DNA of 14,374 bases, from positions 1-14,374 of the forward strand of contig DOTV01000044.1 of NCBI GenBank assembly GCA_003520925.1. Direction: 5' to 3'. The notes beneath the pieces are model-generated. The model ran no database searches, had not been told where the DNA came from, and was given only the letters and a program-made list of their open reading frames with translations. Position numbers and translations under genes: made by a program. The stretch comes from Bacteroidales bacterium (GTDB lineage: Bacteria; Bacteroidota; Bacteroidia; Bacteroidales; VadinHA17). Positions 1 to 7,825 of this stretch are shown in pieces (the first letter of the stretch is position 1; each line of letters starts with the position of its first letter).

Positions 1-312
1 AAAACGCAGCTCCCTTGCCGCCATCTGGACGGAAATACCTCTCTTTCGGGCATATTCTTTTGTTTTAAACCTAATTGAATAGAAAGGGATCTTGTTTTCG
101 GCAGCAAATTCTCTAACGAGATCCTCATCCATATCAGATTCCTTGTTTCTCAAACAAAAATTGCAATGGGCAATCCCGATCCTGCTTCCGAGTTTAAGGA
201 ACAGGTTTGCCAAAACCATAGAATCGATTCCTCCGCTGACAGCCAGCAGGAGTCTGTCCTGCTTTTTGATTAGGTTATTTTTTCTGATGTAGTTTGTAAA
301 TTCTTCAAACAT
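1..312 (-). CDS. tilS: tRNA(Ile)-lysidine synthase, N-terminal part (cut by window edge)
   Basis: This is the first 104 codons of TilS, which uses ATP to attach lysine to C34 of the AUA-reading tRNA(Ile), changing its codon and amino-acid identity. It is a cytoplasmic enzyme, normally essential. Read on the minus strand from the ATG at 312-310, the protein shows the N-type PP-loop SGGIDS at residues 26-31 (context LLAVSGGIDSMVL). The TilS signature AHCNFCLRNKESDMDED follows at about 49-65, and the segment SVQMAARELRF at 94-104 matches the helix before the usual R-Y/F-x-W/F motif. The rest lies beyond base 1. It starts 17 bp after the stop of the outer-membrane protein gene, so it is probably the last visible gene of the proS-led operon. 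No Shine-Dalgarno sequence is seen. LarE in this window is also a PP-loop enzyme, but the flanking motifs here are those of TilS. Confidence 0.92.
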   Translation of the reverse strand, partial: MFEEFTNYIRKNNLIKKQDRLLLAVSGGIDSMVLANLFLKLGSRIGIAHCNFCLRNKESDMDEDLVREFAAENKIPFYSIRFKTKEYARKRGISVQMAARELRF

Positions 313-329
313 AATGAAAGGATGGAGGT

Positions 330-2279
330 TTATCTGAATGGAATTACTGATGGTTTTCCCGGTTCAAAATTAACAGGTTTGAGCAGTTGCTGCCCCGAAA
401 CTATCAGAGGATTTGTTCTTGAGTATTCGGGAAGATTAGGGAAGAATCCAAGTCTTATCTGAAAAGTGTTAAAAATCAGATTGTTGTTGCGGATCCTTAT
501 GCCAAGTCCTATTGCTGAAAGCAAATCACCGTTTCCCACAAATTCGTTGGTTCCGAAAAGAAATCCGGCATCCGCGAAGCCAAATAATGCAAACCTGAAG
601 CCATAAAAATCAACAGGACTGAAAAGTACCGATTCAATGCTGAATGATAATCTCTGCGAATCGCCAATTGAATCGTTTCTGAAACCCGAAAAGCCATTTT
701 CGCGGTTAAAATCAAGGTATTCATCGGAATACCTGTCGAATCCACGGGTGTAATCAATATTTACAAAGTTCCTGATCCTATATCTGCCCATGAAGGCAAG
801 GTTTGAGATGAAGTTGGTCCTTAATGAAAGAATACCCTGTTCTGTTTGTCCTTTGTTTATAAAGGTTCCGAAACCTGCAGAAGTGTAAAAATAACCCAGG
901 CTTTTAACTGATCCGCCAAACGAAACTGAAGTGGCAAGATAGTTTCGCACCTTGAATTCATTGAATTCTCTTCCAATGGTCATATTAATCAATTTACCGT
1001 AAGGGATATCTTCGGTAAGTCCGTAACCATAAACAAGATTGGTTTTGTAATACTTCTGGGCAGAAAAGGAAACCGAGGCAAGGAACATCTTGTATTGCTG
1101 AAGATAATGGAAGGATTCAGGCAGAATATAAGGATGGGCGAATACATTGTTATTAGTATATCTTGTTCCTAAAATCAGCCTGCTGACCGACTTTGCATCC
1201 AGGAGAAAGGATCTTAGGAGCCAGTAATCCTGCAAATTATATTTTACAGGAGCCGGTTCCGGTAAAGAATCAAGGTCATCTGAGGTGAACATCTCTTTTA
1301 CTGAAATGTTTCCGGCATATTTGGTTGAAGCGCTCATTAATTTACGGCCAAGATCGAATCCAAAAGTTTTTTTCCCCAGGCCCTCATTAAAATAGGTGTC
1401 AAGATTCACAAAAGTCCTGAAGATATTGTTTACCTTGTAACTAACCCCGAATCCGGGAGAATCGGAAAATTTCGAATCATAAGGGACTTCAATCCCGAAT
1501 TCATGGCCCATTCCGAAAATGTTCCTGTCAAACAGTGCGATGGATCCTTTTTCAAAACCGCCAAAGCTGACCCTTGCCCCCAAAGAATAAATGTCCCTTG
1601 TAACAACAATTATATCGGCTTCTTCATCAGAAACAGGTACTACCACGATCCTGGCATCGTCGATATATGGAAGTTCTCTCAGAAACCGCTCGTTATCGCT
1701 CAGGTTAAGCGGAGATATCGTATCACCTGCATTGAAAAGAAGATTCTTTCTTATTATAATTTCATTTGTATAAAAATGGGTTTTGTTAAGAAGCTTTTCA
1801 GTTTTATCAGGTCCATAAAAATCAGGAGCGTTTATGTTAGAGCCGAATACATCAAGCCTTTTGATCTCGATATTGCGGATTTTTAATCCAGAGTACCCGG
1901 TATAGCTTTTCTCGCTTGACCCGTTAATCTCTTTTCTGGATTCCGGTTCATGAGAAATAATAAGGAAATCGTACAGTTTCTTTGTAATTAACTTTCTAGA
2001 TGCCCTTATCTTCAGCGAGTCAAGAAATATCAGGGTTTTTTTATCTTCAGAACCGGCAGAAGGTACAAGTCCGGTCGAGTTTGAAAAGTCAGTGCCTGAA
2101 AGTGATAACCTAATGTTTTCAATCCCCAGTGTCTTTAATGTATCCTGCAGCTTTCGGGGTGAGTCACGGGTGACCGGTGTCTGGGAGTATGAAGCTGAAA
2201 AAATAAAGAGAAATGCGTGGAAGTAAATGAGTCTTCTGTAAATCCTTCTCCCGGTTATATTAGTTTTTTCAGGTTTCAT
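330..2279 (-). CDS. POTRA/beta-barrel outer-membrane protein (BamA/TamA-like surface antigen family)
   Basis: This 649-residue protein is predicted to sit in the outer membrane. An N-terminal signal peptide is likely (basic stretch around 11-16, hydrophobic 18-30, cleavage near SYS-Q at 32-33). Residues about 131-230 look like one POTRA domain: GLKIRNIEIKRLDVFG, then a GDTISPLNLSDNERFLREL segment, then IDDARIVVVPV and ADIIVVTRD. From about 235 to the end the sequence is a run of alternating amphipathic strands rich in Gly, Tyr and Phe, as expected for a 16-strand Omp85-type barrel. True BamA has five POTRA domains and about 800 residues, so this is more likely a short accessory relative than BamA itself; its substrate is unknown. 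Its ATG overlaps the 3' end of the upstream gene by 11 bp, which suggests translational coupling. The C-terminus is PFR rather than a terminal aromatic residue. Confidence 0.78.
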   Translation of the reverse strand: MKPEKTNITGRRIYRRLIYFHAFLFIFSASYSQTPVTRDSPRKLQDTLKTLGIENIRLSLSGTDFSNSTGLVPSAGSEDKKTLIFLDSLKIRASRKLITKKLYDFLIISHEPESRKEINGSSEKSYTGYSGLKIRNIEIKRLDVFGSNINAPDFYGPDKTEKLLNKTHFYTNEIIIRKNLLFNAGDTISPLNLSDNERFLRELPYIDDARIVVVPVSDEEADIIVVTRDIYSLGARVSFGGFEKGSIALFDRNIFGMGHEFGIEVPYDSKFSDSPGFGVSYKVNNIFRTFVNLDTYFNEGLGKKTFGFDLGRKLMSASTKYAGNISVKEMFTSDDLDSLPEPAPVKYNLQDYWLLRSFLLDAKSVSRLILGTRYTNNNVFAHPYILPESFHYLQQYKMFLASVSFSAQKYYKTNLVYGYGLTEDIPYGKLINMTIGREFNEFKVRNYLATSVSFGGSVKSLGYFYTSAGFGTFINKGQTEQGILSLRTNFISNLAFMGRYRIRNFVNIDYTRGFDRYSDEYLDFNRENGFSGFRNDSIGDSQRLSFSIESVLFSPVDFYGFRFALFGFADAGFLFGTNEFVGNGDLLSAIGLGIRIRNNNLIFNTFQIRLGFFPNLPEYSRTNPLIVSGQQLLKPVNFEPGKPSVIPFR

Positions 2280-2979
2280 GAGGTGTTTTGATCAGCACAT
2301 CATCAGAGTTAAACTGGAATCCAAGACGTTTCCCTGTTATTACCCTTGAGTGCTGGATCTTAGCCTCAGCCTGTCCGACTGTGGCGATCTTGACAGTATC
2401 GTAAGGAGGAACCAGAAGATCAAATTCAAGGGAGTACTGAATTGCTGTTGAGATTATTACCTGTAATGAGTTCCTGGTTATCGCTTCATTCCCGTAATTT
2501 GAAAAGAGCATGCCCATTTGCCTTTTGCCCTCAACGAGATACTGGTTTTCATGGTTTATAAAGATCCTTGCAATAAGATATCCCAGGTCATCCAACCTTG
2601 AATATTTAAAAGAATCGAATAGAAAATTATAAATATTTATTATCCCTGAATACGCATTGAACTTGTTTTTCTGGATATAGGGTGTTTTCCAGGCAGGATG
2701 TTCCCGGTCGAACTGAAAAATATTTGAATGCATGCTGAAAAGCAGAATATCACCGGCAACCTTTAACTGTGCATCAAAGTTGCTCCTGTCTGTATATTCC
2801 ATTTTAATCCTGGAATCTAAATTGCCGAGGTTTACGTTTACATCTTTAGCAAGGTTTTTTAGGATATCCTTAACCACGCCGAACCATTCAAGTGTATTGT
2901 CATAGACTTTTTGCTTCAAAATCGATTTTTCCCTGAGAGTGCTGATAATTGCGATTTTCTTATTATCAAGTTCAGACAT
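2269..2979 (-). CDS. Unrecognised 236-residue protein between proS and the POTRA-barrel gene
   Basis: I do not recognise this family. The ATG at 2979-2977 (protein MSELDNKKIA...) is chosen; a GTG two codons upstream at 2985 would give 238 residues. No signal peptide or membrane span is visible, so it is probably cytoplasmic. Residues 1-50 are charged and look helical (STLREKSILKQKVYDNTLEW). A middle part around 88-150 has conserved-looking aromatic and polar residues (FQFDREHPAWKTP, FNAYSGIINIYNFLFDSFKYSRLDDLGYLI). Near 199-216 comes VGQAEAKIQHSRVITGKR. It lies 67 bp after the proS stop and overlaps the outer-membrane protein gene by 11 bp in a different frame, so it should be translated together with that gene. 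The coupling suggests, but does not show, a role linked to the envelope protein. No catalytic motif can be named. Confidence 0.72.
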   Translation of the reverse strand: MSELDNKKIAIISTLREKSILKQKVYDNTLEWFGVVKDILKNLAKDVNVNLGNLDSRIKMEYTDRSNFDAQLKVAGDILLFSMHSNIFQFDREHPAWKTPYIQKNKFNAYSGIINIYNFLFDSFKYSRLDDLGYLIARIFINHENQYLVEGKRQMGMLFSNYGNEAITRNSLQVIISTAIQYSLEFDLLVPPYDTVKIATVGQAEAKIQHSRVITGKRLGFQFNSDDVLIKTPHET

Positions 2980-3046
2980 GATCACTTAGTTTTAATTTAA
3001 TTCAGCTCTAAATTAGTAAATATAAATTAAAATCATTCCGTTTGCC

Positions 3047-4522
3047 TTAATATGATCTGGCAAACAGAACCCGCCTCTTTGAAGGTCTTCCCGAATATAT
3101 GCATTTCCCGTCCTCTTCGGGAGAGTCGAAAGGAATGCACCTGATCGTTGCCTTGGTTTCCTCCTTTATTTTTTCCTCGGTTTCGGCAGTGCCGTCCCAG
3201 TGTGCCATAATAAATCCTCCCTGATTATCAATTATTTCCAGGAATTCACTCCATTTATCTAAGTAGAAAGTATTGTCAGATCTGAATTTCAATGCTTTCC
3301 GGAACATATTTGACTGGATATCTTCAAGCAGACCTGCAACATGGGAAGCTAAACCTCCGTCAGGAATTGTCTCCTTCTGTAGAGTGTCCCTCCGTGCAAT
3401 CTCAACAGTATTGTTTTCGATATCGCGGGGGCCGAGTGCAATTCTGACCGGAACGCCTTTTAGCTCATATTCAGCAAATTTATATCCCGGCTTATAATTT
3501 TCCCTGTCATCGTATTTAACAGAAATTCCTGCTTTTTCAAGGTCTGCTTTGATAATTCCGGCCTTTTCAGAGATCTTCTCGAGCTGGTCGGTAGTTTTGT
3601 AAATGGGTACAATTACTGTTTGTAGGGGTGCCAGGCGTGGAGGCAGGATAAGTCCGTTATTATCGGAATGAGCCATAATGAGCGCGCCCACCATCCTTGT
3701 CGATACACCCCATGATGTAGCCCAGACATAATCGAGCTTCCCTGTTTTGTCGGTAAACTGAACATCAAAGGCTTTTGCAAAATTCTGTCCGAGGAAATGA
3801 CTTGTTCCTCCCTGCAGTGCTTTTCCATCCTGCATCAGGGCTTCAATAGTATAAGTGTCAAGTGCCCCTGCAAAGCGTTCATTCTCACTTTTATACCCTT
3901 TAATGACAGGCAGAGCCATATAATTTTCAGCAAAATCTGCATATACATTCAACATTCTTTTTGTCTCCTCAACCGCCTCTTCCCTTGTAGCATGTGCTGT
4001 ATGACCCTCCTGCCACAGGAATTCAGCAGTTCTCAAAAAGAGCCTTGTCCGCATTTCCCATCGCACCACATTTGCCCACTGGTTGATCAGGATCGGAAGA
4101 TCACGGTACGACTGAATCCAGTTTTTATATGAGTTCCAGATAATTGTTTCTGAAGTAGGGCGCACAATAAGTTCCTCTTCAAGCTTTGCATCCTTATCAA
4201 CAACAATGTCCTTTCCATTTTCGTCCATTTTAAGCCTGTAGTGTGTAACCACTGCGCATTCTTTTGCAAAACCCTGTACATGAGAAGCTTCCCTGCTGAA
4301 AAACGATTTCGGAATAAAGAGAGGGAAATAAGCATTGACATGACCCGTTGCCTTGAACATTTTATCGAGCCCTGCCTGAATGTTTTCCCATATAGCATAA
4401 CCGTAAGGTTTAATGACCATGCATCCTCTTACCGCTGAGTTTTCAGCAAGATCTGCTTTGATAACCAGGTCGTTATACCATTGTGCATAATTTTCCTCCC
4501 TGTTTGTTAAAAACTTTGCCAT
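3047..4522 (-). CDS. proS: Prolyl-tRNA synthetase, archaeal/eukaryal (ProS type 3) form
   Basis: ProS charges tRNA(Pro) with proline in the cytoplasm; it is a class II synthetase and normally essential. The ATG at 4522-4520 gives 491 residues beginning MAKFLTNREENYAQWYNDL, which fits the family start; an in-frame TTG at 4555 would add 11 residues and is unlikely. Visible signatures are RPTSET at 121-126, the motif 2 region RWEMRTRLFLRTAEFLWQEG at 154-173 with HTAH after it, and the motif 3 region GVSTRMVGALIMAHSDNNG at 272-290 followed by GLILPPRLAP. An anticodon-binding domain follows from about 300. The type-3-specific C-terminal domain ends TKATIRCIPF...GKCIYSGRPSKRRVLFARSY. There is no bacterial-type editing insertion. 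It heads the minus-strand run toward tilS, with a 67-bp gap to the next gene. No convincing TAnnTTTG promoter was found upstream on its strand. Confidence 0.96.
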   Translation of the reverse strand: MAKFLTNREENYAQWYNDLVIKADLAENSAVRGCMVIKPYGYAIWENIQAGLDKMFKATGHVNAYFPLFIPKSFFSREASHVQGFAKECAVVTHYRLKMDENGKDIVVDKDAKLEEELIVRPTSETIIWNSYKNWIQSYRDLPILINQWANVVRWEMRTRLFLRTAEFLWQEGHTAHATREEAVEETKRMLNVYADFAENYMALPVIKGYKSENERFAGALDTYTIEALMQDGKALQGGTSHFLGQNFAKAFDVQFTDKTGKLDYVWATSWGVSTRMVGALIMAHSDNNGLILPPRLAPLQTVIVPIYKTTDQLEKISEKAGIIKADLEKAGISVKYDDRENYKPGYKFAEYELKGVPVRIALGPRDIENNTVEIARRDTLQKETIPDGGLASHVAGLLEDIQSNMFRKALKFRSDNTFYLDKWSEFLEIIDNQGGFIMAHWDGTAETEEKIKEETKATIRCIPFDSPEEDGKCIYSGRPSKRRVLFARSY

Positions 4523-4523
4523 T

Positions 4524-4542
4524 ATTTGGTATGGAATTTGAT
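4524..4542 (+). repeat. Direct repeat copy 1 (proS leader)
   Basis: ATTTGGTATGGAATTTGAT, 19 bp, lies immediately upstream of the proS ATG on the minus strand. It matches 17 of 19 bases of the copy at 4767-4785 in the same orientation on the plus strand. Confidence 0.6.
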
Positions 4543-4692
4543 TTGTAATATTCAACTAAAAAACCGGTCGTAAAAATAGCTAATTCCCTGAGATTTTAAA
4601 AAAATGATGGTTCATTACCAAACCAAGATAATATAACTGGTCTGGAATCAGTTAACATACTTATTCACAACCGGGAACAGTTTTAAATTATA

Positions 4693-4723
4693 ATTGTACC
4701 TTTGATAAAAAATCATATATTTG
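4693..4723 (+). promoter_or_regulatory. Candidate Bacteroidota promoter for the Tyr/Ser-rich lipoprotein gene
   Basis: TATATTTG at 4716-4723 matches the -7 consensus TAnnTTTG exactly. It is preceded by ATTG at 4693-4696, three of four matches to the -33 TTTG, with a 19-bp spacer in the normal range. A second exact -7 match, TACCTTTG at 4697-4704, has no good -33 partner. The implied 5' leader is about 100 nt. The region is AT-rich, so chance matches are possible. Confidence 0.45.
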
Positions 4724-4766
4724 CTGAAAAGCTAGTTTCTGAAGGACAAAAAGATAAACAAAAAAC

Positions 4767-4785
4767 ATTTGGTACAGAATTTGAT
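4767..4785 (+). repeat. Direct repeat copy 2 (lipoprotein gene leader)
   Basis: ATTTGGTACAGAATTTGAT, 19 bp, lies 41 bp before the lipoprotein ATG. It differs from the copy at 4524-4542 only at the two central bases (TG versus CA). Function is unknown. Confidence 0.6.
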
Positions 4786-4826
4786 AGTCAATATAAGGAA
4801 TAAACGAAAAGAAATATTCAAATACC

Positions 4827-6248
4827 ATGAAAGCATTAAATAGCATATTCGGACTTGCACTTCTTACTCTTGCCTCCTGTTCATCGGGGCTTTATGTGGG
4901 AACAGAATATGATGATCTGTATTTTCAGGATACAGATCAGCCGGTAACCATGGTTCGCTCCGGTGTCGACCGGCAGGTTACGGAAGGCAACCTCCAGTCC
5001 GGATCATATTATGATAATATTTATGCCAGTGACACACTGGTATCCAAAGAGTATTCAGATGCAGCTGATTACAATGAAGCAGGAGGCTTAAGCAATAACT
5101 ATTACTATAATTATTATGATAATTATTCTTATGCGGGAAGACTGAACAGGTTTTACGGAAATTATTTCAGCCCATACTGGAGAGATCCTTTTTATTACAG
5201 CTGGTATCCTTCATTCGGGTTTAACAATTTCTACGGCGGATTCCCTTATTCCTACGGATATTATGATCCCTTCTACTACGATTACTATAGTCCTTATTAC
5301 TACGGAGGTTATAACTATGGTTACTATAATAACTTCTACGGAGGCTTCTATGGGAGGAATTTTTACAGTCCGTACTACAGCTCCTGGTATTCTCCTTACT
5401 ACTATGGTGGAAATCATTCATCATATTATAGTGATAAAACCAGCTCATCATATGGAAGGCGGGAAAAACCAAGTACCCTGTCAACAAGATGGAGTGGCGG
5501 TACTTCTTCACCTGTAGCCTCAGGATCGAGAAGGAACACTGATATTGCAACAGGTGCAGTCGCAGGAAGACCAGCTGCGGGTGCAGATGTATCTCTTGCA
5601 ACTTCGAGGAGAACAGCAAACCCTGGCTATAGTTCCCAGCAGGCTGTTGGTGCTGAAAGGAAACTTTTACAGGATCCTTCTAAATCCGGAAGTGAAAGCA
5701 TCAGCGGAACTCAGACGAGAAGAGCAGCAACAACAACCCGTCCGGAGTATAATTCAGTAAACCGGACTTATACTCCCAGCTACAGCAACTCCAAAATGAG
5801 TACCAGGCCCTCTTATAACAATACAAGAGTAAATTCAAACATAAACCAGAATAACAGCAACAGCAGAATTAACAGTAATGTTAACACCAGCAGGCCGGCC
5901 ACCATTCAGAGGAATAATCAGAATTCATCTGGCGGTAGCAGAAGCAATTCCTCATATTCATCTGCACCAGTAAGGAGCAGTTCATCCTATTCAACCTCCC
6001 CAAGCAGATCGACAAGCTCCTCCTACAGCAGATCGGGCAGTTATTCAGTTCCTTCAAGAAGTTCCGGCAGCAGTTCAATGTCTTCAGGTTCATACAGCAG
6101 CGGAAGCAGATCATCCTCCTCTTCATCATACAGCGGCGGCGGATCAGTATCAAGGAGCAGCGGCGGATCGTACTCTTCCGGCGGCTCATCATCAGGAGGC
6201 TCCTCTTCTGGTTCATCATCCGGCGGAAGCAGTGGCAGGAGAAATTAG
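4827..6248 (+). CDS. Tyrosine-rich and serine/glycine-rich low-complexity lipoprotein
   Basis: This 473-residue protein has no recognisable enzymatic domain. Residues 1-18 are a lipoprotein signal with lipobox L15-A16-S17-C18, so Cys18 should be lipidated and the protein membrane-anchored. Residues about 91-200 are extremely aromatic: about 39 tyrosines in 110 residues plus Phe, Trp, Gly and Asn, with repeated pieces such as SPYYYGG (155-161) and SPYYSSWYSPYYYGG (181-195). Residues about 205-365 are polar and rich in Ser, Thr, Asn and Arg. Residues about 366-473 are nearly all Ser and Gly with scattered Tyr and Arg, ending SSGRRN. The protein is probably mostly disordered. A surface or periplasmic scaffold or adhesive role is inference. 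No clear acidic lipoprotein-export signal follows Cys18 (SSGLY), so surface exposure is uncertain. The porin-like gene 92 bp downstream has no visible promoter and may be co-transcribed. Confidence 0.82.
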   Translation: MKALNSIFGLALLTLASCSSGLYVGTEYDDLYFQDTDQPVTMVRSGVDRQVTEGNLQSGSYYDNIYASDTLVSKEYSDAADYNEAGGLSNNYYYNYYDNYSYAGRLNRFYGNYFSPYWRDPFYYSWYPSFGFNNFYGGFPYSYGYYDPFYYDYYSPYYYGGYNYGYYNNFYGGFYGRNFYSPYYSSWYSPYYYGGNHSSYYSDKTSSSYGRREKPSTLSTRWSGGTSSPVASGSRRNTDIATGAVAGRPAAGADVSLATSRRTANPGYSSQQAVGAERKLLQDPSKSGSESISGTQTRRAATTTRPEYNSVNRTYTPSYSNSKMSTRPSYNNTRVNSNINQNNSNSRINSNVNTSRPATIQRNNQNSSGGSRSNSSYSSAPVRSSSSYSTSPSRSTSSSYSRSGSYSVPSRSSGSSSMSSGSYSSGSRSSSSSSYSGGGSVSRSSGGSYSSGGSSSGGSSSGSSSGGSSGRRN

Positions 6249-6340
6249 AAGCTGACAGATTTAAATAACAATCATTTAACAGATTAAAATACATTCTAAA
6301 TATAAGAGTGCAGATATCCTCTTAAATAAAAAGTAAAAAA

Positions 6341-7825
6341 ATGAAAAGAAAAGCATTATTACTGACAGCAGCATTCCTGACATTTGCAGGCGCAATGGCT
6401 CAGAATGTAGATGATGCTCTAAGATATTCGCAGATCTTCTACACAGGTACAGCAAGGTTTAACTCGATGGGCGGTGCGTTTACAGCCCTGGGTGGTGATA
6501 TGTCGACCTTCAGCCAGAACCCCGCCGGAGTTGGCGTATTCAGGTCCTCCGAGATTTCCCTCTCACCCCAACTCTTTCATTCGAAAACATCCGCCAGCTT
6601 TAATGGCCTTTCTGATGACTACCTTTATAACTTTAATCTTGGCCAGGCCGGAATTGTAAGCAGCCTGATCTCGGGAACTTCGACCAGCGGTCTTATATCG
6701 CTTAATGTCGGATATTCATTTAACAAGACCAATAATCTTAACTCTTCGGTAAGGATCCAGGGAAACAGTCCGACAAGTTCAATGGCTGATTACTGGGCTG
6801 ATGCAAGTTTCGGAACAGGATACAGGAATCTTTCAGGGGCTGCAGGAATAGCCTATGATGCGTGGATTATGGATACAATTACAGGCACCGGAGCTAATAC
6901 GTACGGTACTGTATTTTCAAATTATGGGGATAATGCCGTATCAGATTATGGCCAGAATATACGCCGCCTTATATCTAACCAGGGTTTTACGGGAGAACAT
7001 GCTTTCTCGATCGGGGGTAACTATTCAAATAAGGTTTTTTTCGGAGCTACCCTGGGCATCAGCAGGTTGAGATATACCGGTCATTATGAGCACCTCGAAA
7101 AAGCAGATTATTACCTTGACTCACAGTTCAGCGACTTTACTTATGTGGAGCATTTTGAGAATACAGGTACAGGAATTTCTCTGAAGATCGGGACAATTAT
7201 CAAACCGACTAACGAACTGAGAATAGGATTTGCTTTCCATTCACCAACTCTCTACAGGATCAATGAAAGATTTTATGATAATATAACTTCTAATTTCACC
7301 GATGGCGGTCATTATGAATTTAATAATGAAGAACTATCATATAACTATGCCCTCACGACTCCATTCAGGGCACTTGCCGGTGTAGCATACCAGTTTAAAA
7401 AAATGGCTCTTTTCAGCTTCGACTATGAGTTTGTCGATTACACAACAATAAGATTCTCTGAAACCGGGGATAACTACGATTACAGTGAGAAAAACCTGGA
7501 AATAAAAAATACACTTAAGCCTGCAAGTAATGTCAGACTTGGTGGTGAATTCAGATTTAACAAAATATATTTAAGAGGTGGTTATGGCTACTATGGAAAA
7601 GTTTTTAAGACCGGAGAACTGAATGATAATATGTTCAACAGATCGGTATCGCTGGGTGCTGGTTTCAGGGAACAGAATATAAATATAGACTTTGGGTTTA
7701 CGAATCTGCGTAACGAGCAGACCTATATCCTCTACAATACCTCCTTCGAAACAGCCAGTGCAAATCTGACAAATTCAAGAAATATCTTTACAGTTACATT
7801 TGGTTATAAATTTGGTTATATGTAG
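6341..7825 (+). CDS. OmpP1/FadL/TodX-like outer-membrane transport protein
   Basis: This 494-residue protein is a predicted outer-membrane beta-barrel of the FadL superfamily, whose members let hydrophobic molecules such as long-chain fatty acids cross the outer membrane. A signal peptide spans residues 1-20 (cleavage AMA-Q). The family's N-terminal hatch signature is visible at 41-63: NSMGGAFTALGGDMSTFSQNPAG, with the typical NPAG at 60-63. The remainder is alternating strands with aromatic girdle residues, including repeated pieces of the type LRIGFAFHSPTLYRI and VRLGGEFRFNKIYLRGGYGYYG, and the C-terminal strand ends VTFGYKFGYM. In Bacteroidota such proteins are often labelled hemin receptor-like without evidence; the true substrate is unknown. 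The gene follows the lipoprotein gene by 92 bp with no clear promoter between them. Its 3' end overlaps the convergent WbqC-family gene by 10 bp. Confidence 0.85.
   Translation: MKRKALLLTAAFLTFAGAMAQNVDDALRYSQIFYTGTARFNSMGGAFTALGGDMSTFSQNPAGVGVFRSSEISLSPQLFHSKTSASFNGLSDDYLYNFNLGQAGIVSSLISGTSTSGLISLNVGYSFNKTNNLNSSVRIQGNSPTSSMADYWADASFGTGYRNLSGAAGIAYDAWIMDTITGTGANTYGTVFSNYGDNAVSDYGQNIRRLISNQGFTGEHAFSIGGNYSNKVFFGATLGISRLRYTGHYEHLEKADYYLDSQFSDFTYVEHFENTGTGISLKIGTIIKPTNELRIGFAFHSPTLYRINERFYDNITSNFTDGGHYEFNNEELSYNYALTTPFRALAGVAYQFKKMALFSFDYEFVDYTTIRFSETGDNYDYSEKNLEIKNTLKPASNVRLGGEFRFNKIYLRGGYGYYGKVFKTGELNDNMFNRSVSLGAGFREQNINIDFGFTNLRNEQTYILYNTSFETASANLTNSRNIFTVTFGYKFGYM

Larger units (their letters stand above)
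4523..4826. other. Divergent intergenic region, 304 bp, no gene
   Basis: This AT-rich region separates the minus-strand proS from the plus-strand lipoprotein gene. No ORF or RNA gene is supported in it. It holds candidate -7 elements for the plus strand and a 19-bp imperfect direct repeat whose copies lie in the two divergent leaders. A further TTTGGTA core occurs inverted as TACCAAA at 4616-4622. No good promoter match was found for proS. Confidence 0.7.

Noticed and set aside
1503..1886. Plus-strand ORF of 127 codons inside the POTRA-barrel gene
   Set aside because: It lies fully antisense to a well-supported outer-membrane protein gene and its protein shows no family features; it is a shadow frame.
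3797..4132. Plus-strand ORF opposite proS
   Set aside because: It is antisense to conserved ProS catalytic sequence and encodes a Cys/Phe-rich translation typical of a shadow.
4523..4555. TTG start extending proS by 11 residues
   Set aside because: Family members begin at MAK followed by the NY-x-QWYNDL segment, and the extension is AT-rich leader sequence.
5221..5619. Long antisense ORFs opposite the Tyr-rich region, and another at 5881-6294
   Set aside because: The repetitive coding strand lacks stop codons on the complement by composition; the translations (Ile/Val-rich or Arg/Cys-rich) have no start signals or family features.
6303..6324. Inverted repeat TAAGAG/CTCTTA ahead of the FadL-like gene
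   Set aside because: Only 6 bp with a 10-nt loop and no T-run after it on the plus strand; too weak to call a terminator or regulator.
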